Shown here: positions 39,530 to 49,836 of the stretch, piece by piece
Position numbering within the stretch: the stretch's first letter is position 1
Layout of the letters: each line of letters starts with the position of its first letter
Assembly (NCBI RefSeq): GCF_910596095.1
Contig: NC_056554.1
Coordinates: 6,983,501 to 7,047,500 of the forward strand
Source of the DNA: Thunnus maccoyii
Taxonomy: Eukaryota; Chordata; Actinopteri; Scombriformes; Scombridae
Direction: 5' to 3'
DNA length: 64,000 nucleotides
The notes under the pieces: generated by a model
What the model saw: the letters and a program-made list of their open reading frames with translations, nothing else
Told to the model about the DNA's origin: nothing
Database searches by the model: none
Position numbers and translations under genes: made by a program

Positions 39530-39842
39530 GCCCCATATCTTTTTTTTTTGGCTTGCACAAATGATTCAAGTTTGCTTTAGGAAGAATGCATGTAACCTGA
39601 TGAGTCAAATGTCATACGTCAGACCCGAATTTATTTGGCTGGAAGAAGTTTATGGTGATTCACGTGTACATTAGATGAAAGCTTATATTGCATATTCATG
39701 TGAAACACCCACACGTGTGCGTGTGCACATGTCGTGACGCAACACCAATGCAAAACCATGATGAATAAACGTGTGGAAAATGTGTGGAAAATGTGGAACA
39801 ACAGGAACAAAACTGCAAACCTATATATATATTCTGTACATA

Positions 39843-39866
39843 TACACACACACACACACACACACA
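39843..39866. repeat. (CA)n microsatellite
   Basis: 12 CA units, preceded by a short AT run. Confidence 0.96.
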
Positions 39867-40226
39867 GAGAAATACATGCATTGCACCACCTAAAACGATT
39901 AGAAACATAGTGGAGTAATACATCACCAGCACACTCATACTCTAACTTAGTCAGTTTTTAATTTGATGGACATGAATTAATAGTTAACATTTCAGATAAG
40001 ACTTATTGAGGCCTTAAGGCCCAAGATTGCAGAAATGGTGTAATTTTGTGTGTGTGTGTGTGTTTGGAAGAACTGAGGAGCAACAGAGATTGAGATTGTG
40101 TACAGTCTATAAGCCCATTAGCCCCAGGTTAAGTGATTTACAGCTTCAGCTTTAAGCCCCTCCTGCAATCTCATCCCCAACGCCCCTGTCTATCTGCTCA
40201 CTCTATCTGCCTACCTTATCTGGGAG

Positions 40227-40230
<4 letters not shown>

Positions 40231-40265
<35 letters not shown>
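40231..40265. repeat. (CA)n microsatellite
   Basis: 17 CA units. Confidence 0.98.
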
Positions 40266-40267
<2 letters not shown>

Positions 40268-40885
40268 GTCAGTCCGCTTGTGTAGACACACTGCCAGACA
40301 CAACTTTGAACAGGTACGAGCTTGCGGTGTACAGAAAACAAATTTAAGACATGTACTAATCACACACAATGCGCGTGCATACACACACACCTTGGTACAC
40401 AGCTCCCCATTAGAAGGTGTTGTGCTTCTGGAGCCAAACACAAAGGAGGTGTTTCATCTGCTCTGTATTTTTGTTCTCATTGTGGATTCTCTTTGATACG
40501 GGCTTCCTCATCAATGCATCTAATAGCTCCATACACTCAGTCTCTCTCTGTAATGGTGAGTGCGTGTGTGTGTTTCAAAGTATGTATGTGTGCTTGAGAC
40601 AGAGAGACAGAAAGGGAAAAGATGCTTGTGTATGAGAGAGAGAAAAGTGCGTCCATGTCCGAGTGTGTGTGTGTGTGTGCGTGCGTGCATGATCAACCCA
40701 ATAAACTTCACAGCTGCTCTCTCACATGGCCACTTTTACGGGAGCGGCGAGCAGCCTCCAACCTCTGAGACAAAAGGAAATGTAGAAAGCAGCTCTAAGG
40801 ACAGATAAAAGCAAGAGAGGGAAGTGCTAAATGATTGCTCCTGCATCAACCCCCCCTTCCCCCCTTCCAAACATACCTCCCTTAC

Positions 40886-40926
40886 CTCCTCCTCTTCTTC
40901 TTCTCCTCCTCCTCCTCCTCCTTCTC
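40886..40926. repeat. (CTC/TTC)n triplet repeat
   Basis: Mixed CCT and TCT triplets. Confidence 0.93.
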
Positions 40927-41077
40927 TCCCCCGTCTGTCGGCCCCCGTTTTTTATTCTCTATTTCAAAGGGACAAAGAGAGGAAAAAGGGAGAAACCAAC
41001 AGCAGCAAAGCAGCAACTCCACTTACAAACACGCAGGCATTATAAGCGGCCGCGACGTTGCCACGACAACACACGGG

Positions 41078-41115
41078 GAGGTGAGGGGAGGATGTTGGGG
41101 AGGTGGGGAGGGTAC
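41078..41115 (+). other. Guanine-rich, quadruplex-capable tract
   Basis: Five G-runs of three to four bases (GGGG, GGGG, GGGG, GGGG, GGG) within 38 bp, with loops up to about 7 bases. Confidence 0.65.
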
Positions 41116-41389
41116 GGCGACACAGAGGAAAGAGATGGGAGAAGGAGGAGGTAGAGTAGGTGGCAATAAAGAAAGAAAGGGAGGGATGGAGGTTGTTATC
41201 TTGGCTGTATTTACCTGTAGCTCTCGTGGCTGTTCGGCAGAAATGTCTTTCTCTCTTGCCACTGATCTGCCGTGTCAGTCAGCGAGTCGATGTGTTTATC
41301 ATGCTGCATTTTATCATACGGGAATGACGGCAGATAGAATACAAGCTCCCTGCTTGGAAGCGCTGCTCAAATCTGCATTCTAGTTGTAT

Positions 41390-44300
41390 AAACACAACCC
41401 TAGATTTGGTTTCACCACATTTATGCTGATTTTTTTTAGTTAAAATGAAATGAGCATGTTATTGTGCATATTATTTTGCAATCCTAAGGACAGAACTACA
41501 TGCTGGACTTTGCAGTGGTTTCTTTCAAATACTGTCATGCGGAATAGATGTTGAGATTTTGGCTGCTATCTGCTTCGTGCTGTGGAATTGTGGCCTAAAT
41601 AACTTGCTGATATCAGTTTACAACAATTTTCAAAGTTTAAGGTTTCTAGTCAGCAATTGGAATGCTATAATGAGTCAGAAAATGTTTTTCTCCTTTATGA
41701 ACATCAGATGTATTGTTCAATATGTGCATGTTTTTTTTAAGTGTGAAAAAGGTGAGCAGGGATGTTAAAAGTCTCCAGACAAGTTTGATCACGCTATTCG
41801 ACAAGATCACAAATTTCGTGGTGCGTGGAGTTGTTCCCAGCTCGGTATCATGTTCAAACTGGACGATTCCGCAACACTTGATGTGCCAATGTAGGAAGTA
41901 GTGTGTCCCCGAGGAAGGCGGTGGATAAGGCTGACAGTGTGGAGTTCTTGGGAATTTGCATCCCATTACAGAGCAACAGTTAACATTTGCTTTTTTTGTT
42001 GTTGTTACCACAATCTTTCCCGAAAGTTAACCTCATCAATATCTCAACCGTTATTTATTTGCCACAACCAAGATCTTCTAATCATAACCATCCAGCAACT
42101 GACAGATGCACAGATACTGTAGAAATGAATCATTTTCAACTTTGAACTTTCTGTCTGGTGATGAACAAGACAGCAGCATTAAACTGCCTGCAATGTGCCA
42201 TGACTAACTGTCAGACCGTGTCTGTCTCAGTACAAACCACAAGAAAACAGGATCCCTTCCAGATATTTTGGCTGAAGGTGAAAGCCAAGAGTATGTTGCA
42301 ACCTCTTACCTTTGCTATTCAAAGCTGCGGTACTGTAGTTGCTGATGATGTCAATCAATAGTGTAATGTGGAGGCTGTTGTAGGTGGAGAGTCTGAGTCA
42401 ATGGCGTCTCTCATTCTTCCTCTAGGTGCACAGCAGCAGACGGGCGAGTCAAGAGTGGGAAGGAATCCAGGGAATGTAATGCATGTAGATCATGTCTACT
42501 CCATTGTGTTAAATCACTGACATACATAGTGTAACTCTCAATTGTTACTTCTATCAGTATCCGTCCAATTAATGGAATATGTGTTCATTCACGTATGTTT
42601 CCTTATTCAATCAGTTTCACAATGACAGTGTAGCATCGTGATCACAGGTATATAACTATAAGATCATTATGCTTCATTAAAATTGACAAAACGGCCGCTA
42701 TCTTTATTCATTTTAAAGATGTCTCCTCATGCAACTTAAGTGATTTTGATGCAACAGTAAGTACACTGAGCTTTGCTAGGTTTAGCCTCCATTACATCAC
42801 AGGTCACAGATGTTGACACAAAGCAACGGCTCGATTCAAGTCTCCACTTTAGCAATCCGGCAAGTTAATTCACCAATAAGAGCCGCTGACAGATACAATC
42901 AAACCACCGCTTAAGCTTGTTCCTGTACAAATCTGAGTTTCCGACATAGAAAACAGGTCACGGCAGCTCATAGCTGTATGAAAAAGGATTTAGGTTCTTG
43001 CCAGTTTGAAGTATAGACGTCTTCCAGAGGGCGTCTAGGTGGATAGGCCACGCTGCATTGCCTATTGACAGTCTGCGCATGAATCAAAAAGCCTGGGCTG
43101 TGTTGACGGAGATGAACAGGAGATGAACACAATGTCTGAATGTCAAGTCAAGGCTGTCAGACGGTCAGAGGAGTCGGTGATGGAGCCACTGGAGGCAATG
43201 AAGGAAGGAGGAAGAGAGGAAGAGGACAGACAGGAAGGAGTCGGTAGTGTAAGGGAACGGAGAGGAGAAAACAGGCGATAGAGAACGAGCGCAGAGAGGC
43301 ATAAACATACAGCGTGCATTCATGCTCATGCAGGATTGGAGAAATGATTCGGATGGGGAGTTAGAGAGTGAGACGAAGTAGAGTGCAGGAGCAGGCAGAT
43401 GGAGCTGGTTAAATCCTTGTCCTGAGTATTGTACCAATTGTGGCAGAGAGGCAGACACAATAGCTGAGCGGTCTCCTGTCGCTTCCATAAACAAGATAAA
43501 TTGATGGGGCTCCCCCCGCCCACTAACATCCACAGTTTGTTTTTATTGCCTTCCAAGAGAACAGAATGGAAACCTACTCTGGTAAAACAAAAAGAAACCC
43601 TCCGCTAAATATTCCTTTTCCACTCTCTAAGGCTTTCTCAATAGCATCATGGATGAGTGGCAGCATTTGATGCCATTGTCTCATATGAGTAGCTTTGGCT
43701 TGTATTAGGAAGAGGCTCTTTCAGTCTGGCTCCCATGTTGCTGAGAACAAACTAAAAGGGATGTAATTCAATCAGTGAGGTTTAAAAAGCCGCCTCTTTA
43801 CAAAATGATTTGATTATATATTTTTTTAAACTTAAGATAGACAAAACATGATGGAGCATAACCGGTATTGATTTTGACTACATTTCCTCATCTTTGACAA
43901 CCCCCAGGGATGTTTTTCCTGAATAATATTTTATTATGACGGACAGGAATGTTTTACACAGACATAGCAGGCATGGAGGAACACAAGCAAAATATCCAAA
44001 ATGGGATTTGTCAGTCAGTAAGCAGAAAGATGATGATGAGTCCTAGCGCTTACAGAATGGGTTGTAATGGAAAAAAGAAGACAGGAGAAAAAAAAAGACA
44101 TTAATCACATAATTTGATGAACTAAACTCATAAAATCATGCAGGCTTGACCTAAATTAAGTCAAATGAGGCAAAATAATGAGTAATTAGTTTATTTTAAG
44201 ACAGTCATTTGATTCAAGTAGAACTCTTAAGAGAAGTAAAGACAAAAAAAAACCCCAAAGTGAAGCAATCTTATCCAAACATTAGATGACCTTTAGAAAG

Positions 44301-44550
44301 TGACATTTTTGTGGTGAGAAATCAAAAAGGAAAAAAAAAAACATGTTTATTAAAGTTGCTCTCTGTCTCCTCTGGTATTTATTCTGTGCTTGTCTACTTG
44401 TTGATGCAGTGTTGTTAGCGGTGATCTATGTAGCCTTCAGCGGAGTCCATGATTTACTATGAGCTCTGACTGTGACACGGGCCAGGAAGGGAAGAGGCCC
44501 CCCCACCCGCCACCCTAGTCCTGGGTCACGTTTAATGACTGTCTGACCAC
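41390..44550. other. Non-coding stretch left of the lectin cluster
   Basis: No supported exon and almost no microsatellites. A purine-rich segment lies at about 43140-43330. Confidence 0.5.
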
Positions 44551-44715
44551 CATCCATCTTCCCACCCAATAAATGACACCATTTAGGCAGATTTTATCCA
44601 ATAAAAGCAGGACTATGTGTCATGTTGGGATGTGAACCCATAACTGTGTGTCTGTTGCTTTTATCAGGTTGCTTCACACACTGTAAACTTGAAGCCAAAG
44701 ACTTATCTCATATGT

Positions 44716-44721
44716 TTTATT
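44716..44721 (-). terminator. Poly(A) signal of the 213-residue lectin gene
   Basis: AATAAA on the minus strand, about 180 bp past the stop codon. It is the first canonical signal seen downstream. Confidence 0.5.
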
Positions 44722-44898
44722 TGGAAGAAAACTGAATTTCATTGAAACACTTCACACAGTAATATTGATGAGGAAGGATAAAACTCTTCTATACAGGATT
44801 TAGTAAAGGTTATGGTTAAGCTGATGATGGTGTATTGTTAGCAGATAGAGAATCAACATTCAACATGGATTACAGATAAGTAAAGCTGGCTTTTAATT

Positions 44899-47565
44899 TC
44901 AGAGCTCAGTCTTCTTTCTTTTTTTCTTCTTCTCTTCTTTTCCCTCCTTGTGGAAGACTTTCCCATCAGGCTGTTCTCTCCACTTCAGGGCGACTCCACT
45001 CACTCCTTGCTCCTTCAGTCTGTCCTGCAACTGGGAAACACAAATGGAAGCCATTTTGAAACATTCATCCCCTCTATTTTGTTGTTGTTGTGTCTAAGAA
45101 ACCCCACTGGTTTTTAGATATCATCAAACTTCATAATGGCAAAACACAGCAAGCAGAATAAGCATGTAAACAAGTATTCTAGACCAGTTTGAGACACCCT
45201 CAGCCCCCATCCCAGTCTGGATTTTGGAGACTTGCCTTTTTCAGGATGTCTGCTTTCACAGCAGGGTCATTGAGATCCACGGAGGAGTCCTGCACCTTCA
45301 TCCTCAGGTTAACTACCCGCCTCTTTACTGGTGTTGAGACACATAACAAGAGGAGAAATGAATCATTAATTGGCTGTCGTAGTTAGTTCTATGATATCTG
45401 ATTCATTACAACAAATGAGCACATTCTTTCTGTGTACATTCAAACATGATTTATGCTAAAGTTACGCAGCATTCCAGGGCTCGACGTTGTGTTTTCGAGG
45501 CACTTGTCCTTCAGACGAGTAAATTTACCTGTCACTAGTCCAGGTACAAAAGTAACTTGTCTGGGTAAAAATAGCTATAATTTACAAGGAAACACTTGAA
45601 ATCATCCAAACAGTTTCAACATATAAATGATTCAGTTTATGAATTTTATTAAAGCCATTACTTCCCTGCTAATGATCTTTTTATTTGACCTTGAATTGCG
45701 AAGCACTTTGTAAAGTCTGATTTAATATGAACTCAATAGATTAATCACTGATCATGCTTCTGATGTTTAATAATGATGATTGACAGGGTTCCCCCTAAGA
45801 TTTTTTTTCAGGAGGGTTGGTAGGACCCCTGAAACTACTAGTTTTGTCATGAGGCAGGTATGTCATGGATTTTGTTTATATTTGAATAACAAATTGTGCT
45901 TAAAATATGTACAGATCAGTGTCTCATCTACAGGTGTAGGTCACACCCAACCAGTTTTTTCTGTCTCCTGCTTTGAATTTGTTCATATCTCTCCATCACC
46001 TGACGACTGGGCTGCCTCTGTGTTTCTCTTTCCTCCTTAAACTTTTTCTTCCTTCTTGAATCAGTTCTTTACTTCCTCCTTGTTTTTCTTTCAACATCAT
46101 TAACGTTACATCCTGCGATTCTTCCTCACTTCTGTCTCCTCTCTCCTGATTCCTTCATGAAGCAGAACTTTAACTTGTATGATGTTAATCACAGTAATTA
46201 TGGACAAACGACACACAGTGGGAATGCATCAGTAGTCCAGTTATCCAAACTATCAGCTACATTAACATTACTGTAATGTAAAGCAGCAGCACCTGATAAA
46301 CTGGATGGTTAAAACAACACTTATGTCAATTTTAAAAACTTTAGCTTCACTGAAGAGCTGTTTTAGCTATTTACTTTGTTGTCTTTTGTCTGACATTAAT
46401 TATTTGATGCTGCACTTGTCAGTTAGTGTCATATATGATCCTCTTGACTGATTCACTCATCTGTCTCATGAAAGCAGCTCCAGTCTGCCTGCTAGCTTCA
46501 ACACGGAGGGTTTGTTTGTTTTGAAAACCTGCGTAGCAGGAGCTGGTGGTGGTTTGTTGGTCCATGTCAACAGTAACAGTCGTCTCCGTGTCTCAAACGG
46601 GGATACAGTGTTCAAAACAAGCGCTCCTGCGGTAGGAGGCCAGTCTGAGTTTACAGCTGTAATGTGATGAAAGTTTGTGTAAATGCTGTTTCTGAATTTG
46701 AGAAAGTTTCTCTTCCACTTGCCCTATTAAAAATCCAATTGTCCCGGACAAGCAGACAAGCCTTAATGTCGAGCCCTGCGTTCTCTGGCTTCTACTGAAG
46801 GACAGTAAACTACTCACCAGGAGGGATGCTGTAGCAGACAAATGGAAATCTCTTTTTACAGGACATAAATGTCCATTGGTTTGATTCCTGCACACCACAC
46901 ATCATTTTCATCAGTGATTCTGAAGCTGAGCCATTCCATCTGGTGAACGAGTAGTCACTACCATCAGACCAGTTAATGTCAGGATCTCTGTACAGGCCAA
47001 TCCAGACCAGACTCTTATTACCAGCAGATGAAACTGTGTTGATGAGTTGGTTCATATCTTCAGTGTTTTCAATGGTGACCAGGTCTGTGTATGTCTTTCT
47101 GCAGTACATCTGAGCTTCAGTCCAATTCATGGGTTTATCAACAAAGTGGTACTGAAGGAGACGACATGTGGAGAAGATGGACCAGCCTGTGAGCCCTGTG
47201 AGGAAAACACCACTTTTTAACATGTAAGGTGGCTCTAACATTTTTTTGAGTATTACAGTATAATGAAATAATATGACTGCTTCTGGCAGACAACAACAAC
47301 ACTGACACATGCACAAAGGGCATATGACGCAGTTGACTGCCGACCAAATGAAATGGACCGTTGCCTTGATTAAAATTATGCATTTCTTTGAGTTTGAACA
47401 TTGTTGGAAACATTTGGGATAATGTAAGTACACAACTCAATAAAATATATAACATAGGTCTAGTCGTTTTTAGACATCATAATGCAGAAAAGTTTTATAT
47501 TATACCTTTTAAATATTTCACTGACCTGAGAGATACAGGACACCCAGCAAGAACCTTTCCATCAT
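44899..47565 (-). CDS. Secreted single-domain C-type lectin-like protein, 213 residues, four exons (copy 1)
   Basis: Reading the minus strand, the coding exons are 47565-47526, 47195-46818, 45327-45236 and 45030-44899. They total 642 bases with phases 1, 1 and 0 and give an uninterrupted 213-residue protein. Exon 1 starts with two Met codons and, with the start of exon 2, encodes a signal peptide (MMERFLLGVLYLSG, cleavage likely near residue 22). The CTLD spans about residues 24-137. It shows WIGL at 78-81, the WSDG turn at 89-92 and the disulfide cysteines C45, C113, C126 and C134, with C24 extra. There is no EPN/QPD or WND motif: the equivalent is QWTFMSC, so calcium-dependent sugar binding is unlikely. 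N37, N73, N88 and N101 are N-glycosylation sequons. Residues 140-213 form a tail found in other fish CTLD proteins (SSVDLNDPAV, LKWREQPDGK), ending in KKKKRKKTEL. There is no transmembrane segment. The last intron has a GC donor. A role in innate immunity is inferred from the family only. Confidence 0.88.
45475..46778. mobile_element. hAT-like non-autonomous element in the lectin intron (copy 1)
   Basis: The element is bounded by CAGGGCTCGAC at 45475 and its inverted complement GTCGAGCCCTG ending at 46778. It sits between exons 2 and 3 of the 213-residue gene. The termini resemble a common teleost hAT-like family. No transposase frame is visible, and I could not find a clean 8-bp target duplication. 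Family assignment is by recognition. Confidence 0.6.
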
Positions 47566-47634
47566 GATGCTGCTCTGAGGCTTCTATGTGCCGAGGTTCA
47601 CGCCAAAAAAGAAACTCTAATATTAGGTAAATCT

Positions 47635-47642
47635 ATGCAAAT
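47635..47642 (-). promoter_or_regulatory. Octamer (ATTTGCAT) upstream of the 213-residue lectin gene
   Basis: A perfect octamer, read ATTTGCAT on the coding strand, lies about 70 bp upstream of the first Met codon. It is a known POU/Oct-factor site in immune promoters. It is kept in copy 2 and destroyed in copy 3. No TATA box is evident. Function is inferred. Confidence 0.35.
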
Positions 47643-47867
47643 TCAACACCACAAGTCACTGTTCTGCTGCATGCTATATGCAAAAAGTATTGTCATGCAT
47701 GTAAAGGTTTATCTCTTAAACATTGTCATGTACCCACAGTGCAATTTTGAGGCTGCGTTTTGTTCAGAGTCACACTTTGGTTGTGTATATTTTATTTCTC
47801 ACTTACCTCCAGTCGTATCTAGCATGCAGAGTTTTAGTTGTATTTGTCTTTATGTTCTGAGATTTCT

Positions 47868-48042
47868 GCCTTCTATACAGTAGAGGCGAATGAAATTTTT
47901 GTTTGTTTTTTGGTGCTCACAGTGTTGAAAAAGTGGCATTCAGATAAGTCAGCAGCAACATCTCCCTCTGGAGTCTTCATTACTCTGGACAGAATTCACT
48001 GTGATCAGTTTTCATTTGGACTATTTCTTCAGTAGAAAGTAA
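47868..48042. repeat. Dispersed repeat upstream of the lectin gene (copy 1)
   Basis: The segment TACAGTAGAGGCGAATGAAA ... GTGCTCACAGTGTTGAAAAAG ... CTCTGGAGTCTTCATTACTC resembles a teleost interspersed repeat. Its first part also matches 62545-62620 (ACAGAGGTGAATGGATTTTC ... GATGCTCACAGCATTC). The duplicated copy lies at about 55973-56150. Confidence 0.5.
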
Positions 48043-48233
48043 ATGAAAAGTCAAAAAGCAAGAGAAAAGTAGAGAAAGAGGAAAAATACTTCCTGAAAGT
48101 GTGTGATTTGATAGAAATTTCTGATCAAGGTTAAATATGTGTGAAAAATGACAATATGTATAAGTGAAAGGCTCAACAGACTTCCTGCTGCCTCAAGGCA
48201 ACAATATGCAGTAAAGTAGTGGTAGGCAAATAC

Positions 48234-48276
<43 letters not shown>

Positions 48277-48286
48277 TACACACACA
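48234..48286. repeat. (AT)n microsatellite inside duplication copy 1
   Basis: AT run with one ATGT interruption, ending in a short CA run. The matching site in copy 3 (about 56310-56350) is much shorter. Confidence 0.96.
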
Positions 48287-48880
48287 AATCAGATGAAGTT
48301 GAAGTGGGTATAATGTTGCATTTTTGAGATGGGACACACCTTCAGGAAGTGGAGCCACATGTAGTACAGTGCTAGAAAAGGGTCAGATATATTTGACTGT
48401 ATAACACCTTGAAATCAAGATAACCTTTAAAAAAATACAAGCATGTGCATTCATCACTAAAATAATTGAAATGATGGTTTAAAGACTATTTTAAAAGATT
48501 ATTTTTTCTGAGCTGTGATTTTTCATGTGTTGCCCGAGGCATAATTAGACAGTTAGTGTAAATGTTAAGACATTCTAAATGATGATGATGTATTATTGTG
48601 TAAAATGATGATGCGGTTAATGTTTTTGCTATCTACTACTCACTGGCAATAACGGACACAAGTACATTTTATGGTCTAAAGTGTGGAATAGATGCATACA
48701 AATATATTGTATTTCTTATTCAAAGTGCAGAAAGTGTGATGTCCATCTCTGGTTTACCAACAAACTCAAGTGCTTCCTAAGATTCCACACAGGATGAGAC
48801 ACCAGAAAATGAAGTTGGAGGCTTTTAAGAACAAAACAAAAAAAAAGAATGTTTACATAAAGAAAAGGATGTACATGTAC

Positions 48881-49390
48881 AGTGAGATCCAAAGTCTGAG
48901 ACCACTACTCAAAATACTTCTATTTTGCATTTGTTTCGATTGTAATACTATTTCTTTCATTACAAATGATAATATCAGCTTAACAATTTGAGTGAAAAGT
49001 TTCATCTTTGAAAAATGTACATGAATATCAGAATATCTTAGTATTTCCCCTCTTTTGCTTTAATGACAACATGCACTCGAGCTGGCATGGACTCCACAAG
49101 TTTGTGCAAAACCTGATGACCCACATTATCCCAGCAGGATTTGACAACATTCCAAAAAGCAAGGTTGAGGTCAGGTGACTGTGGAGGAAAGTCCATGACA
49201 GTCAGGACTCCTTTGGTCTTCTTTGGTCTTCAAGCAGTTCTTGCAAAGCTTTGAGGCGTGTTTGGGATCATTATCCTGCTGCAGTATGAATCCTTCTCCA
49301 CAAAGATGCAAACCAGAGAGTACAGCATGTCTCTGAAGAATGGAGTGGTACTTCTCCAACATTAAGATTGATATATAATGTGTGTTCATG
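48881..49390 (-). pseudogene. Dead Tc1-like transposase fragment (copy 1)
   Basis: Minus-strand frames show the end of a Tc1/mariner transposase. FILQQDNDPKHASKLC is the block around the second catalytic Asp, and after a frameshift comes PPQSPDLNLAFWNVV. The shift falls in a duplicated AAGACCAAAG stretch near 49210-49230. The catalytic Glu of the usual PDLNPIE block is absent. A C-terminal frame ends near KAKEGKY at about 49040. A terminal repeat-like sequence (CAGTGAGATCCAAAGTCTGA) lies at 48881-48900. The N-terminal DNA-binding part is missing, so the element is inactive. Confidence 0.75.
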
Positions 49391-49653
49391 TGTGTGTGTG
49401 TGTGTCTACGTCATTCACTGTCCCTCGATGTGACATATTGATACATATTGGCAGCAAGATATTTCCATCTTCCATCTGTCCATCTGTCCATCCATCTTCC
49501 CACCCAATAAATGACACCATTTAGGCAGATTTTATCCAATAAAAGCAGGACTATGTGTCATGTTGGGATGTGAACCCATAACTGTGTGTCTGTTGCTTTT
49601 ATCAGGTTGCTTCACACACTGTAAACTTGAAGCCAAAGACTTATCTCATATGT

Positions 49654-49659
49654 TTTATT
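49654..49659 (-). terminator. Poly(A) signal of the two-domain lectin gene
   Basis: AATAAA on the minus strand at the same relative position (about 180 bp past the stop) as in copy 1. Confidence 0.5.
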
Positions 49660-49836
49660 TGGAAGAAAACTGAATTTCATTGAAACACTTCACACAGTAA
49701 TATTGATGAGGAAGGATAAAACTCTTCTATACAGGATTTAGTAAAGGTTATGGTTAAGCTGATGATGGTATATTGTTAGCAGATAGAGAATCAACATTCA
49801 ACATGGATTACAGATAAGTAAAGCTGGCTTTTAATT

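Larger units (their letters stand above)
44551..49488. repeat. Segmental duplication, copy 1
   Basis: This block begins with the sequence around CCCACCCAATAAATGACACC at 44561 and runs to the next occurrence at 49499, a spacing of 4,938 bp. The first ~680 bases (through the third coding exon) align to copy 2 with no net length change and only about five differences in my reading, so the duplication is recent. It contains the 213-residue lectin gene, a hAT-like element in its long intron, an AT microsatellite and a Tc1 remnant. Confidence 0.85.

Noticed and set aside
45189-45386. Plus-strand frame repeated at 50127-50324
   Set aside because: It is antisense to the third (copy 1) and fourth (copy 2) coding exons of the lectin genes; it recurs only because the block is duplicated.
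46593-46898. 101-codon minus-strand frame repeated at 54303-54608
   Set aside because: It is an out-of-frame reading of the CTLD exon end running into the intronic hAT-like element.
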